From positions 123,565 through 187,564 of the forward strand of contig NZ_QNUJ01000013.1 of the NCBI RefSeq assembly GCF_003574625.1: 64,000 nucleotides of DNA. The letters are read 5' to 3'. The translations under genes were made by a program, and so were the position numbers. Positions 1 through 8,719 of this stretch are shown here, piece by piece. Under the pieces are notes generated by a model. The model made no database searches. It was not told the origin of the DNA and saw only the letters and a list, made by a program, of their open reading frames with translations. The DNA is from Shinella zoogloeoides (GTDB lineage: Bacteria > Pseudomonadota > Alphaproteobacteria > Rhizobiales > Rhizobiaceae). How positions within the stretch are numbered: the stretch's first letter is position 1; every line of letters begins with the position of its first letter.

Positions 1-171
1 AGAGAAGCTGCGCGCAGACGAGCGTGGCGATATGATCCTCGACGGGACCCGTCAGGAAGATGATGCGCTCCTTGAGGAGGCGCGAATAGATGTCGTAGGA
101 ACGCTCGCCGCGGTTGGTCTGCTCAACGACCATCGGCACCAGAGCCATGGCGGTATCTACGGGATTTCTCA
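1..171 (-). CDS. clpP: ATP-dependent Clp protease proteolytic subunit, N-terminal part (cut by window edge)
   Basis: The reverse strand reads a 57-residue N-terminus from an ATG at 171 to the window edge. It begins [20 protein letters not shown] and continues with [19 protein letters not shown], the axial-loop and first-strand region typical of ClpP. The catalytic Ser, His and Asp lie outside the window. ClpP is the cytoplasmic tetradecameric serine protease that degrades proteins fed by ClpA or ClpX. It is transcribed away from ggt, so 172-434 must hold both promoters. Rhizobia often carry several clpP copies, so the paralogue number cannot be told from this fragment. Confidence 0.93.
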
Positions 172-434
172 TATCAATCCTTCATCTCAGGTGGCTCTGA
201 AACCCTTCGCAAACGTTGGGAATCAGCAAGTTTCGTCTTCCCTACATAGAGTGTCAGGGTATGCGACTTCAAGACGGCCAAGCGTTTTGCGGCGCTCTAT
301 GCCAGAATGCGGTTAACCGGCGCGAGGTGGAACCGCGATTTCCACAACCGAACCGGAGGCAAGGTGAAGGAAGGATGAATCCGGCCATCCCTCCCGCTCC
401 ATCCCATCGCCCCAGCCGCCGGACGGAGGCAGCC

Positions 435-2189
435 ATGACGAGACCATCGATCGCAGCCCTTTCGCTGCTTCTCATGACCGCGACGGGCGCCTTCGCCCAG
501 CAGGCGTCGGACACGATTGCCCCCGAGCGGGCGACCGGCCTTGCCGCGGCGAGCGTCGCGACCGCGAAGGACCATATGGTCGCCGCCGCCCATCCGCTCG
601 CGGCGGCGGCAGGCGAGAAGGTCCTTGCCGAGGGCGGCAGCGCCATCGATGCGATGGTCGCCGTCCAGACCGTGCTCGGCCTCGTCGAGCCGCAGTCCTC
701 CGGCCTCGGCGGCGGCGCCTTCCTCGTCTATTACGACGCCGAGGCGAAGCGCGTCGTCACGCTCGACGGGCGCGAGACCGCGCCGATGGAGGCGACACCC
801 AAGCTCTTCCTCGACAAGACGGGCCAGCCGCTCGATTTCTTCGATGCCGTCGTCGGCGGGCGCTCGGTCGGCACGCCCGGCACCGTCATGCTGCTGCAGC
901 AGGCGCACAACCGCTGGGGCCGCAAGCCGTGGAAGGACCTCTTCACGCCGGCGGAAACACTGGCGCGCGAGGGATTTGCCGTCTCGCCGCGCCTTTCCGG
1001 CCTCATCGCCGCGGAAGGCGAGCGGCTGAAGACCTTCGAGGCGACAGCCGCCTACTTCTTCGGCGCCGACGGCGCGCCGCTGAAGGCCGGCACCGTGCTG
1101 AAGAACCCCGCCTATGCCGAAACCCTCGCCACGATTGCCAAGGGCGGCGCGCAGGCCTTCTACAGCGGTCCGATCGCCGAGGGGATCGTCGACACGGTGC
1201 GCATGTCCGGCAGGAACGCCGGCGTCCTCTCGCTGGAAGATCTCGCCAACTATCGGGTGAAGGAGCGCCGGCCGGTCTGCGCCCACTACCGGGCGCTCGA
1301 CGTCTGCGGCATGGGGCCGCCCTCCTCCGGCGCGGTCGCCATCGGCGAGATGCTCGGCATGCTGGAGAACTTCGATCTCAAGGCGCTCGGCAAGGACAAT
1401 CCGGAAAGCTGGCGGCTGATCGGCGACGCCCAGCGCCTCGCCTTCGCCGACCGGGAGCGCTACCTCGCCGATACCGACTTTGTGCCCGCCCCGATCGAGG
1501 GCCTTCTCGACAAGACCTATCTCGGCGAGCGGGCGAAATTGCTCGACGGCGAAAAGGCGCTCGGCGACGACGCCGTGGCTGCCGGCAGGCCGGAATGGGA
1601 CCACGCCTTCAACTTCGGCCGCGACGCAGCGCTCGAACTGCCCTCCACCAGCCATTTCGTCATCGTCGACAAGGCGGGCAACGTCGTCTCCATGACGACG
1701 ACCATCGAGAACGGCTTCGGCTCGCGGCTGATGACGGGCGGCTTCCTGCTGAACAACGAGCTGACCGACTTCTCCTTCAGGACGCATGACGAGGGCGTGC
1801 CGGTCGCCAACCGCGTCGAGCCGGGCAAGCGCCCGCGCTCCTCGATGTCGCCGACCATCGTGCTCAAGGACGGCAAGCCGCTCCTTGCCATCGGCTCGCC
1901 CGGCGGCAGCCAGATCATCGGCTATGTGGCACAGGCGCTCGTCGCCTATATCGACTGGGGCATGGATATCGGCGACGTCGTCGCCATGCCCCATCTCATC
2001 AACCGCTTCGGCCCCTACGAGATCGAGGCGGGCACGGATGCGGAAAAGCTGGCCGGGCCGCTGAAGGCGCTCGGCTACGAGGTCAAGCCCGGCGAGATGA
2101 ATTCCGGCCTCCACGCCATCGAGCTGACCGAGGGCGGCATCCGGGGCGCCGCCGATCCCCGCCGCGAGGGCGTGGCGGTCGGGAAATAG
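435..2189 (+). CDS. ggt: gamma-glutamyltransferase (glutathione hydrolase precursor)
   Basis: A 584-residue precursor of usual GGT length. It cleaves glutathione and transfers the gamma-glutamyl group, normally in the periplasm after autocatalytic splitting into large and small subunits. The chosen ATG follows GGAGG and starts a clear signal peptide (MTRPSIAALSLLLM, cleavage near AFA-QQ); the frame is open upstream but lacks secretion logic there. The processing nucleophile is Thr405 in PSTSHF, followed by VDKAGNVVSMTTTIENGFG. The GILLNN-like loop (GGFLLNNELTDFS) and the GSPGGSQIIGY motif near the C-terminus are present. It is monocistronic and divergent from clpP. Confidence 0.95.
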   Translation: MTRPSIAALSLLLMTATGAFAQQASDTIAPERATGLAAASVATAKDHMVAAAHPLAAAAGEKVLAEGGSAIDAMVAVQTVLGLVEPQSSGLGGGAFLVYYDAEAKRVVTLDGRETAPMEATPKLFLDKTGQPLDFFDAVVGGRSVGTPGTVMLLQQAHNRWGRKPWKDLFTPAETLAREGFAVSPRLSGLIAAEGERLKTFEATAAYFFGADGAPLKAGTVLKNPAYAETLATIAKGGAQAFYSGPIAEGIVDTVRMSGRNAGVLSLEDLANYRVKERRPVCAHYRALDVCGMGPPSSGAVAIGEMLGMLENFDLKALGKDNPESWRLIGDAQRLAFADRERYLADTDFVPAPIEGLLDKTYLGERAKLLDGEKALGDDAVAAGRPEWDHAFNFGRDAALELPSTSHFVIVDKAGNVVSMTTTIENGFGSRLMTGGFLLNNELTDFSFRTHDEGVPVANRVEPGKRPRSSMSPTIVLKDGKPLLAIGSPGGSQIIGYVAQALVAYIDWGMDIGDVVAMPHLINRFGPYEIEAGTDAEKLAGPLKALGYEVKPGEMNSGLHAIELTEGGIRGAADPRREGVAVGK

Positions 2190-2221
2190 GCAAGGCCGGG
2201 AGGCGGTAGCGCGGCGCGATC

Positions 2222-2566
2222 CTAAAGCCGGATCACATAGTCCTTGCGAGTCGTTTCAACGACTTCCCAGGTTCCCTTGAAGCCGGGTCTGAGAATCAGG
2301 CGGTCGCCGGCCTTGAGCTCGAAGGTTTCGCCATCGTCGGAGGTCACGATGGAATGGCCTTCGAGGATGTGGAAATATTCCCACTCGTCGTACTGGATGC
2401 GCCACTTGCCCGGCGTCGATTGCCAGATGCCGGAATAGATGCCGCCATCGGCCTCCTCGATGTTCCAGCTGGTGAAGACCGGATCGCCGGAAATCAGCCT
2501 GTCGGCCGCCGGACGGCCTTCTTCCGGCGCGATGCCGGAAATGTCGAAATTGCGTGCCTTGCTCAT
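2222..2566 (-). CDS. cupin domain-containing protein (Cupin_3/DUF861 type)
   Basis: A 114-residue single-domain cupin. The central part (WRIQYDEWEYFHILEGHSIV, then GETFELKAGDRLILRPGFKG) matches the compact cupin related to the (S)-ureidoglycine aminohydrolase fold. These proteins are small beta-barrels that may bind a metal or a small ligand; no substrate can be assigned. Of the usual metal-binding histidines only one is obvious (FHILEGH), so catalysis is doubtful. It lies downstream of metZ on the same strand with a 15-bp perfect hairpin between them, so co-transcription with metZ is possible but not shown. Confidence 0.85.
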   Translation of the reverse strand: MSKARNFDISGIAPEEGRPAADRLISGDPVFTSWNIEEADGGIYSGIWQSTPGKWRIQYDEWEYFHILEGHSIVTSDDGETFELKAGDRLILRPGFKGTWEVVETTRKDYVIRL

Positions 2567-2590
2567 GGCGGCCCTTTTCGTGTGCGTGAT

Positions 2591-2622
2591 CGCCCCTCAT
2601 CCGGCCTGCCGGATGAGGGGCG
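2591..2622. repeat. perfect 15-bp inverted repeat, rhizobial palindromic element
   Basis: Two 15-nt arms (2591-2605 and 2608-2622) are perfectly complementary around a 2-nt loop, between metZ and the cupin gene. The 19 nt at 2594-2612 (CCCTCATCCGGCCTGCCGG) recur exactly at 50892-50910. This points to a dispersed palindromic element rather than a gene-specific terminator. No T-run follows it on the minus strand. Confidence 0.8.
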
Positions 2623-2633
2623 ACCTAGATTTC

Positions 2634-3917
2634 TCAAGCCTTGGCGAGCGCCTGCTCGATATCCGCGATGATGTCGGCGACGTCCTCGATGCCGATGGAG
2701 AGGCGCACGACGTCCGGGCCGGCGCCGGCGGCGACCTGCTGCTCCTCGCTGAGCTGGCGGTGGGTGGTGGAGGCCGGGTGGATGACGAGCGAGCGCGTGT
2801 CGCCGATATTGGCGAGGTGCGAGAGCATTTCCAGCCCCTCGACGAAACGCTTGCCCGCCTCGTAGCCGCCCTTCAGGCCGAAGGTGAAGACGGCGCCCGC
2901 GCCCTTCGGCGAATAGCGCTGCTGCAGCGCATAGTTAGGGTCGGTCTCGAGGCCCGCATAGTTGACCCAGGACACCTTGTCGTGGCTCTTCAGCCACTTG
3001 GCGACGGCGAACGCGTTGTCGCAATGACGCTGCATGCGCAGCGGCAGCGTCTCGATGCCGTTGAGAAGCTGGAAGGCGTTGAAGGGCGAGATGGCCGGGC
3101 CGAAGTCGCGCAGGCCGAGGACGCGGCAGGCGATGGCGAAGGCGAAATTGCCGAAGGTGGCGTGCAGCACCATGCCGGCATATTCCGGGCGCGGCTCGGA
3201 GAGCGCCGGATACTTGCCGGAGGCCGACCAGTCGAAGGTGCCGCCGTCGACGATGACGCCGCCCATGGAATTGCCGTGGCCGCCCATGAACTTGGTCAGC
3301 GAATGCACGACGATGTCGGCGCCGTGCTCCAGCGGGCGCAGCAGGTAGGGCGTCGCCATCGTGTTGTCGACGATGAGCGGCAGGCCGTGGCGATGGGCGA
3401 TCTCGGCGATGCCGGCGATATCGACGAAGGTGCCGCCCGGATTGGCGAGGCTCTCGATGAAGATCGCCTTGGTCTTGTCGTCGATCTGGCTCTCGAAGCT
3501 CGACAGGTCGGCCGGATCGGCCCAGCGCACATGCCAGTCGAACGACTTGAAGGCGTGGCCGAACTGGTTGATCGAGCCGCCGTAGAGCCGGCGGGCGGCG
3601 ATGAAGTTCTCGCCCGGGCGCATGATCGTGTGGAAGACGAGGAGTTGGGCCGAATGGCCCGAGGCGACGGCGAGCGCCGCCGTGCCGCCTTCAAGCGCGG
3701 CGACACGCTCTTCGAGCACGGCCTGCGTCGGGTTCATGATGCGGGTATAGATGTTGCCGAAGGCCTGCAGGCCGAAGAGCGAGGCGGCGTGATCCGTATC
3801 GTTGAAGACGAAGCTTGTGGTCTGGTAGATCGGCGTCGCGCGGGCACCCGTCGTCGGGTCCGGCTGGGCGCCGGCGTGGACGGCGAGCGTGGAAAATCCG
3901 GGCTTGTTCTTGCTCAT
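2634..3917 (-). CDS. metZ: O-acetylhomoserine aminocarboxypropyltransferase / sulfhydrylase
   Basis: A 427-residue Cys/Met metabolism PLP enzyme. It makes homocysteine (or methionine, with methanethiol) from O-acetyl- or O-succinylhomoserine in the cytoplasm. The PLP lysine is K209 in [11 protein letters not shown], preceded by LIVDNT, and the substrate-binding region [22 protein letters not shown] is intact. Family length and both ends fit, and GGCCATTTC precedes the ATG at 3917. The symbol metY is used for the same family, and acyl-donor preference cannot be read from sequence. I searched the leader (3918-4012) for a SAM-II riboswitch and saw none. Two CoA-binding proteins lie upstream on the same strand. 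Confidence 0.9.
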   Translation of the reverse strand: MSKNKPGFSTLAVHAGAQPDPTTGARATPIYQTTSFVFNDTDHAASLFGLQAFGNIYTRIMNPTQAVLEERVAALEGGTAALAVASGHSAQLLVFHTIMRPGENFIAARRLYGGSINQFGHAFKSFDWHVRWADPADLSSFESQIDDKTKAIFIESLANPGGTFVDIAGIAEIAHRHGLPLIVDNTMATPYLLRPLEHGADIVVHSLTKFMGGHGNSMGGVIVDGGTFDWSASGKYPALSEPRPEYAGMVLHATFGNFAFAIACRVLGLRDFGPAISPFNAFQLLNGIETLPLRMQRHCDNAFAVAKWLKSHDKVSWVNYAGLETDPNYALQQRYSPKGAGAVFTFGLKGGYEAGKRFVEGLEMLSHLANIGDTRSLVIHPASTTHRQLSEEQQVAAGAGPDVVRLSIGIEDVADIIADIEQALAKA

Positions 3918-4012
3918 GAAATGGCCTCCCTGGCTAAAGTCGGGGCGACTATTTCAGAGACTTAAAGCCCGGTCAAAGAAAGATTTTCCGACGATCTGCC
4001 GGCCGCGCGGCC

Positions 4013-4441
4013 TCAGGCGACGAGGCGCGGATATTCGATCGCCGGGCAGCGGTCCATGACCACCTTGACGCCCGCCGCCTCGGCCTTCGCGGCGGCCTCG
4101 TCGTGCCGCACCGAGAGCTGTCCCCATATGACCTTCGGCAGCGGGGAGAGCGCCAGAACCTCGTCCACGACGGAGGGGAGCGCATCGGCGGCGCGGAAGA
4201 CATCCACCATGTCGATGGGCTCGGCTATGTCGGCAAGGCGCGCGACGACGGTCTGGCCGAGAATCTCCTTGCCGGCCTGGCCGGGATTAACGGGAATGAC
4301 GCGATAGCCCTTGCGCAGCAGGAAGGCCATGACCCGGTAGCTCGGGCGCTCCGGGTTGGGCGAGGCGCCGACCAGCGCGATCACCTTCGTCGAGCGCAGG
4401 ATATCGGCGATGTAATAGTCCGGATAGGAATCGTGGTTCAT
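4013..4441 (-). CDS. CoA-binding protein (YccU-like), copy 1
   Basis: A 142-residue Rossmann-type CoA_binding_2 domain protein. The nucleotide-binding strand and loop are VIALVGASPNPERPSYRV, followed by KGYRVIPVNPG and the end motif VVMDRCPAIEYPRL. The ATG at 4441 (MNHDSYPD) is chosen over an upstream in-frame start because GGGAAAG precedes it and because the paralogue next door starts the same way. The role is unknown; homologues bind CoA or a related nucleotide. It is roughly two-thirds identical by eye to the next gene upstream, so this is a tandem duplication. It may be co-transcribed with metZ. Confidence 0.88.
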   Translation of the reverse strand: MNHDSYPDYYIADILRSTKVIALVGASPNPERPSYRVMAFLLRKGYRVIPVNPGQAGKEILGQTVVARLADIAEPIDMVDVFRAADALPSVVDEVLALSPLPKVIWGQLSVRHDEAAAKAEAAGVKVVMDRCPAIEYPRLVA

Positions 4442-4503
4442 GGCGCTTTCCCGTTTTCTGCGCGGAGAATTGGGGTAACGCAACGTGAAGTCAATATGAG
4501 CGC

Positions 4504-4941
4504 TCAGGACGCCTTGAGCATCAGCACCGGATATTCCGTGACCGGGCAGCGGTCCATGACGACCCGGATGCCCGCCGCTTCCGCCCGGGCGGCCGCCGCA
4601 TCGTCGCGCACGGTGAACTGTCCCCAGATCACCGACGGCAGCGGGCGAAGGGCCAGCACCTCGTCGACGACCGCCTGGAACTGGCTGGCGGCGCGGAAGA
4701 CGTCCACCATGTCGATCGGCTCGGGAATGTCGGCAAGGTGCCCGTAGACGGCCTGGCCGAGGATGGTCTTGCCGGCATGGCCGGGATTGACCGGGATGAC
4801 GCGGTATCCCTTGCCGAGCAGGAAGCCCATGACGCCATGGCTCGGCCGCGCGTCATTCGGCGAGGCGCCGAGCACGGCGATGGTGTGCACGGATTTCAGG
4901 ATGTGGCGAATATAGCTGTCGGGATAGTGATTATGGTTCAT
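4504..4941 (-). CDS. CoA-binding protein (YccU-like), copy 2
   Basis: A 145-residue CoA_binding_2 protein, paralogue of the gene immediately downstream and 62 bp from it. It shares the start (MNHNHYPDSYI), the loop IAVLGASPNDARPSHGV, the stretch KGYRVIPVNPGHAGKTILGQ and the C-terminal VVMDRCPVTEYP. The strictly shared Cys in the DRCP motif is a candidate functional residue. The ATG at 4941 has a GGAGG-rich leader. It heads the probable leftward unit CoA-binding, CoA-binding, metZ. Function is unknown. Confidence 0.88.
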   Translation of the reverse strand: MNHNHYPDSYIRHILKSVHTIAVLGASPNDARPSHGVMGFLLGKGYRVIPVNPGHAGKTILGQAVYGHLADIPEPIDMVDVFRAASQFQAVVDEVLALRPLPSVIWGQFTVRDDAAAARAEAAGIRVVMDRCPVTEYPVLMLKAS

Positions 4942-5181
4942 CGCTGCCTCCTCCGGCGTTCGCGACCGTCTCTCACTGGCTGCCTGTCATTCGTCGTCCC
5001 TGCCGCATTCTAGCCCGAAATCTTAAAGAAGGCGACCGTGCCCCTGCCCGCCTGCATGCGGGCCCTGTGCCGATTCGGGACAGATCGTGCGGTTTCCTGA
5101 AAATTGCCGGTTGCAAACCGCCTCTTTTGGGCAGATGAAGACGCACTCCCCTTCGCGCGCCTGCCCTTCCGAGGTCCCCGA

Positions 5182-6018
5182 TTGCCGCTAGACGTTCTCT
5201 TTCTCGTGCTGTTCGGCGCGGCCCTGCATGCGACCTGGAATGCCCTCGTCAAATCCGGCACCGACAAGTCGCTCGACGCCGCGATGGTCTCGCTCGGCGG
5301 CGGGGTGATCGGCCTTGCTTTCCTTCCGCTGGTGCCGATGCCGCAGCCGGCGGCCTGGCCGTTCATCCTGACGTCGACATTCCTGCAATTCGCCTATTTC
5401 CAGCTCGTGGCCGCCGCCTACCGCACCGGCGATATCGGCCTCGTCTATCCGTTGATGCGCGGCACACCGCCCCTTCTGATCGCGATGACCAGCGGCGTGA
5501 TCCTCGGCGAGCATCTGACGTCCATGGCGATGGTCGGCGTTCTCGTCATCTCGGCGGGCGTGCTCACCCTCGCCCTCGAGGCGCGCCACGGCAGCCGCCG
5601 CGCCATCGCCTATGCGTTCGCCAATGCCGTGGTGATCGCCGGCTATACCTTCGTCGACGGCGCAGGCGCGCGCGTCTCGGGCAACGCCGTCTCCTATACG
5701 CTCTGGCTGTCGCTTCCGACGCCGGTGCTGCTCTTCGCCTGGGCGGTCCTGCGGCGGGGCACCCGGCCGGTCTGGAACCATGTGCGGCGCAACTGGGCGC
5801 GCGGCCTCCTCGGCGGCGCCGGCTCCATCGCCTCCTACGGCCTCGCCCTGTGGGCTATGACCAGAGCGCCGGTCGCGACCGTGGCGGCGCTTCGCGAGAC
5901 CGCCATCCTCTTCGCGCTCCTCATCTCGGTCTTCATCCTCAAGGAGAAGGCCGGCATCTGGCGCTACGTCGCCGGCTCGGTCATCGCCTGCGGCGTGCTG
6001 GTGCTGAAGCTGGCCTAG
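5182..6018 (+). CDS. EamA/DMT-family transporter
   Basis: A polytopic inner-membrane protein with about ten hydrophobic segments in two EamA-like halves. The first starts at PLDVLFLVLFGAALHATWNAL; the second half contains APVATVAALRETAILFALL, a common DMT signature. Substrate is unknown; relatives export metabolites or amino acids. The TTG start at 5182 is preferred because GAGG lies seven bases upstream and it places the first helix at the N-terminus (278 residues). The frame is open back to 5104, which would add 26 mostly polar residues. It ends exactly against the convergent enoyl-CoA hydratase gene. Confidence 0.85.
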   Translation: MPLDVLFLVLFGAALHATWNALVKSGTDKSLDAAMVSLGGGVIGLAFLPLVPMPQPAAWPFILTSTFLQFAYFQLVAAAYRTGDIGLVYPLMRGTPPLLIAMTSGVILGEHLTSMAMVGVLVISAGVLTLALEARHGSRRAIAYAFANAVVIAGYTFVDGAGARVSGNAVSYTLWLSLPTPVLLFAWAVLRRGTRPVWNHVRRNWARGLLGGAGSIASYGLALWAMTRAPVATVAALRETAILFALLISVFILKEKAGIWRYVAGSVIACGVLVLKLA

Positions 6019-6840
6019 CTACTTCCGGTCCCATTCCGGCATGCGCTTGCCGAGGAAGGCGCCGATGCCCTCCTTCGCGTCGTCCGCGAGCATGTTGTCG
6101 ACCATCGCTGCCACCGCGACGTCATAGGCTTCCGCTACCGGCAATCCGGCCTGCGCGCGGAAGGCTGCCTTGCCGATGCGCAGCGCCTGCGGCGACTTTG
6201 CGGCGATGACGGCAGCGTATTTGTCGACGACCTGACGGAGATATTGCTGCGGCACGATGCGGTTGACGAGGCCGAAGTCCTTGGCGGTGGAGGCGTCGAT
6301 GGTCTCGCCGGTCAGCAGCATTTCCATCGCCTGCTTGGGGTGCGCCGCGCGGGTGACGGCGACCATCGGCGTCGAGCAGAAGAGGCCGATATTGACGCCC
6401 GGCGTGCAGAAGGTGGAGGTATCGGTGCAGATGGCAAGGTCGCAGCTCGCAACGAGCTGGCAGCCGGCAGCCGTGGCGAGCCCGTCGATCTCGGCAACGA
6501 CCGGCTGCGGCAGCGCGGCGATCTTCAGCATGATCTCCGCCGCCATGCGCATGGTCCTCTCGAAGAAGGCGCGGCCGCCGTCGGCATCCTCGCGATGCGC
6601 GGTCATTTCCTTGAGGTCGTGGCCGGCGGAAAAGACCTTGCCCGTCGAGGCGAGCACGACGACGCGGATGGCATCATCGGCGGCGACGGCATCCAGCGCC
6701 GCGCCGAGCGCTTCCATGACCGCGATGGAGAGGGCATTGGCGGGCGGATTGTTGAGCGTGATCCGAAGGATCGGCTCGGCGCGTTCGACGCGCACCAGGC
6801 CCGTCGGCTCCTCTTTCCTGAACGACACCACATCCGCCAT
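6019..6840 (-). CDS. enoyl-CoA hydratase/isomerase family protein
   Basis: A 273-residue crotonase-fold protein. Visible signatures are the CoA-binding strand (GKVFSAGHDLKEM) and the oxyanion-hole segment (VVAEIDGLATAAGCQLVASCDLAI). The sequence resembles the ECHDC3-like branch of bacterial enoyl-CoA hydratases. The usual second catalytic Glu is not obvious (FCTPGVNIGLFCS), so the true reaction may differ from hydration of 2-enoyl-CoA. ATG 6840 is chosen because AAGGAGG precedes it at good distance; starts further upstream lack this. The stop codon abuts the stop of the EamA transporter gene. Confidence 0.85.
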   Translation of the reverse strand: MADVVSFRKEEPTGLVRVERAEPILRITLNNPPANALSIAVMEALGAALDAVAADDAIRVVVLASTGKVFSAGHDLKEMTAHREDADGGRAFFERTMRMAAEIMLKIAALPQPVVAEIDGLATAAGCQLVASCDLAICTDTSTFCTPGVNIGLFCSTPMVAVTRAAHPKQAMEMLLTGETIDASTAKDFGLVNRIVPQQYLRQVVDKYAAVIAAKSPQALRIGKAAFRAQAGLPVAEAYDVAVAAMVDNMLADDAKEGIGAFLGKRMPEWDRK

Positions 6841-6975
6841 GATCGCCTCCTTCATGTTTCCGCCTCCGGTCCTACGCCGCGCGGCAGCCGGTTTCAAGCG
6901 CGCGTACATAGACTTTGAGAGGGCTTGCAGCGGCCGGAAAATCGGTCTTCAAAGCAGGCGACAGGAGAGAATGCC

Positions 6976-7407
6976 ATGGAATTGACGCCCGTCATGAACC
7001 CCGAGGCGCTGAACCGCTTCCTCGAAACCGATTTTCCGCAGCTTCACACGGACGGCAAGGTGTTCGAGGTGGTGGATGTCTCCCCCGGCTCGGTCGTCAT
7101 GCGCCTCATGCCGAACGAGCGGCATCTGCGCCCCGGCGGTACCGTCTCCGGCCCCACGCTCTTCGCGCTCGCCGATGTCGGCGCCTATTGCGCCGTGCTC
7201 GCCCATATCGGACCGGTGGCGCTGGCGGTCACCACCAGCCTCAACATCAACTTCCTGCGCAAGCCGAAGCCCGGCCCCCTCACCTGCACCTGCCGGCTTC
7301 TCAAGCTCGGCAAGCGGCTGGCGGTCATGGAAGCCTCGATTTTCGACGAGAATGCCGACGATCTGGTGGCCCACGCCACCGCGACCTATTCGATTCCGCC
7401 GCGATAA
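6976..7407 (+). CDS. PaaI-family hotdog thioesterase
   Basis: A 143-residue single hotdog domain. The segment [20 protein letters not shown] matches the catalytic helix of PaaI/YiiD-type acyl-CoA thioesterases, with Asp in ALADVG as the likely catalytic residue. The following [15 protein letters not shown] and the C-terminal ATATYSIPP are also typical. It probably hydrolyses an acyl- or aryl-CoA in the cytoplasm; substrate is not predictable. GGAGAG precedes the ATG at 6976. It is divergent from the enoyl-CoA hydratase gene with about 135 bp between, so the two CoA-related genes may share a regulatory region. Confidence 0.88.
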   Translation: MELTPVMNPEALNRFLETDFPQLHTDGKVFEVVDVSPGSVVMRLMPNERHLRPGGTVSGPTLFALADVGAYCAVLAHIGPVALAVTTSLNINFLRKPKPGPLTCTCRLLKLGKRLAVMEASIFDENADDLVAHATATYSIPPR

Positions 7408-7433
7408 TTTGTGGTATTTATATACCTCACAAA
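7408..7433. promoter_or_regulatory. imperfect palindrome downstream of thioesterase gene
   Basis: A 26-bp AT-rich dyad. The outer arms TTTGTG and CACAAA flank an inner GGTAT-TTAT-ATACC palindrome, with a 1-2 base offset between the arms. It begins right after the thioesterase stop and lies about 50 bp before the rplM promoter. There is no T-run, so it may be a protein-binding site rather than a terminator. Confidence 0.35.
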
Positions 7434-7484
7434 TAAGCCATTGTTTTCATTATCGTATCTTTGACGTCGCCCGGATTGCGTCCC

Positions 7485-7513
7485 TTGACGTCCCATCGGC
7501 TCTCGCTTATAAG
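7485..7513 (+). promoter_or_regulatory. probable sigma-70 promoter of rplM-rpsI
   Basis: TTGACG at 7485-7490 and TATAAG at 7508-7513 are separated by 17 bp. They sit about 125 bp before rplM in a non-coding stretch. This is the best promoter-like match in the gap and is what a strongly expressed ribosomal operon needs. The roughly 115-nt leader contains a CGCGG/CCGCG hairpin near 7523-7543. Confidence 0.6.
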
Positions 7514-7636
7514 CCGCCCAGATCGCGGTCCCCACGGGCCGCGTTCGATTTTTGGCATCCGCAAGGGGCCAAACCAAGCAACAAGAAACGCCCGTCGCCC
7601 ACAAGGCCTCGGGACCCTAAAGAAAGAGCTACTCCC

Positions 7637-8101
7637 ATGGCAACCTTCGTACAGAAGCCCGCCGAGGTAGAGAAGAAGTGGATCCTCATCGACGCCGAAG
7701 GCCTCGTTGTCGGTCGCCTCGCTACCCTCATCGCTAACCGCCTGCGCGGCAAGCACAAGGCAACCTTCACGCCCCACGTCGACGACGGCGACAACGTCAT
7801 CGTCATCAACGCCGACAAGGTCGTCTTCACCGGCAAGAAGTACTCCGACAAGAAGTACTACTGGCACACCGGTTACCCGGGCGGCATCAAGGAGCGCACG
7901 GCTCGCCAGATCATCGAAGGCCGCTTCCCGGAGCGCGTCCTCGAGAAGGCTGTCGAACGCATGGTTCCGCGCGGCCCGCTCGGCCGTCGCCAGATGAAGA
8001 ACCTGCGCGTCTACGCCGGCTCCAACCACCCGCATGAAGCACAGCAGCCCGTCGCTCTCGACGTCGCCGCGCTGAACAGCAAGAACACAAGGAGCGCCTG
8101 A
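7637..8101 (+). CDS. rplM: 50S ribosomal protein L13
   Basis: A 154-residue protein of standard L13 length. It has the N-terminal [20 protein letters not shown], the central [18 protein letters not shown] and the end segment [15 protein letters not shown]13 is an early-assembly protein of the large subunit. The ATG at 7637 matches the family N-terminus. The frame is open far upstream, but that region carries the promoter and is not coding. Its stop lies two bases before rpsI, the near-universal rplM-rpsI pairing. Codon use is strongly biased, as expected for high expression. Confidence 0.98.
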   Translation: MATFVQKPAEVEKKWILIDAEGLVVGRLATLIANRLRGKHKATFTPHVDDGDNVIVINADKVVFTGKKYSDKKYYWHTGYPGGIKERTARQIIEGRFPERVLEKAVERMVPRGPLGRRQMKNLRVYAGSNHPHEAQQPVALDVAALNSKNTRSA

Positions 8102-8103
8102 TA

Positions 8104-8580
8104 ATGGCCGACCTCTCCTCGCTCAAGGACCTCGGCGTCGCCGCTGCAGCTCCGGCCGCTTCCGCCCCGGTTCACGTCAAGAAGGTTGACGCCCAGGGCC
8201 GTTCCTACGCAACCGGCAAGCGCAAGGACGCCGTTGCCCGTGTATGGGTCAAGCCGGGCTCCGGCAAGATCACCATCAACGGCAAGTCGTTCGAAGCCTA
8301 CTTCGCCCGCCCGGTCCTGCAGATGATCCTGCAGCAGCCGATCGTCGCAGCGGCCCGTGACGGCCAGTTCGACATCGACGCGACCGTCGCCGGCGGCGGC
8401 CTTTCCGGCCAGGCCGGTGCCGTTCGTCACGGCATCTCCAAGGCGCTGACCTACTTCGAGCCGGGCCTGCGCTCGGTCCTCAAGAAGGGCGGCTTCCTGA
8501 CTCGCGACTCGCGCGTCGTCGAACGCAAGAAGTACGGCAAGGCCAAGGCCCGTCGTTCGTTCCAGTTCTCCAAGCGCTAA
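8104..8580 (+). CDS. rpsI: 30S ribosomal protein S9
   Basis: A 158-residue S9. The N-terminal 35 residues are a low-complexity extension ([11 protein letters not shown]) usual for alphaproteobacterial S9. It is followed by the conserved [18 protein letters not shown], the [19 protein letters not shown] loop and the C-terminal QFSKR tail that reaches towards the P-site tRNA. AAGGAG lies before the ATG inside the end of rplM. It is the second gene of the rplM-rpsI operon and is followed by a hairpin terminator. Confidence 0.98.
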   Translation: MADLSSLKDLGVAAAAPAASAPVHVKKVDAQGRSYATGKRKDAVARVWVKPGSGKITINGKSFEAYFARPVLQMILQQPIVAAARDGQFDIDATVAGGGLSGQAGAVRHGISKALTYFEPGLRSVLKKGGFLTRDSRVVERKKYGKAKARRSFQFSKR

Positions 8581-8605
8581 TCGCTCGGAAGACTTGTTCT
8601 TCAGG

Positions 8606-8638
8606 AAAGGCCGGGGTTCGCCCCGACCTTTTCGTTTT
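8606..8638 (+). terminator. Rho-independent terminator after rpsI
   Basis: The arms AAGGCCGGGG and CCCCGACCTT pair around TTCG, with one mismatch, followed by TTCGTTTT. It closes the ribosomal protein operon 26 bp after the rpsI stop. Confidence 0.8.
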
Positions 8639-8719
8639 CGGCGACACAAAATCCACAGAGTCCTCTTGCCTTGAAGGCGCCGATTGGCGAACGTCCCGCC
8701 AGACTTCGGAGGGACTTTC

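Noticed and set aside
2591..2622. Terminator for metZ
   Set aside because: The hairpin is perfect but no T-run follows on the minus strand, and its core recurs elsewhere as a dispersed repeat; listed as repeat.
3918..4012. SAM-II riboswitch before metZ
   Set aside because: SAM-II elements often precede met genes in this group, but the pseudoknot pairing and conserved core expected for it are not visible here.
5104..5181. Longer N-terminus for the EamA transporter
   Set aside because: The extra 26 residues are polar and lack a ribosome site, whereas TTG 5182 has GAGG and begins the first helix.
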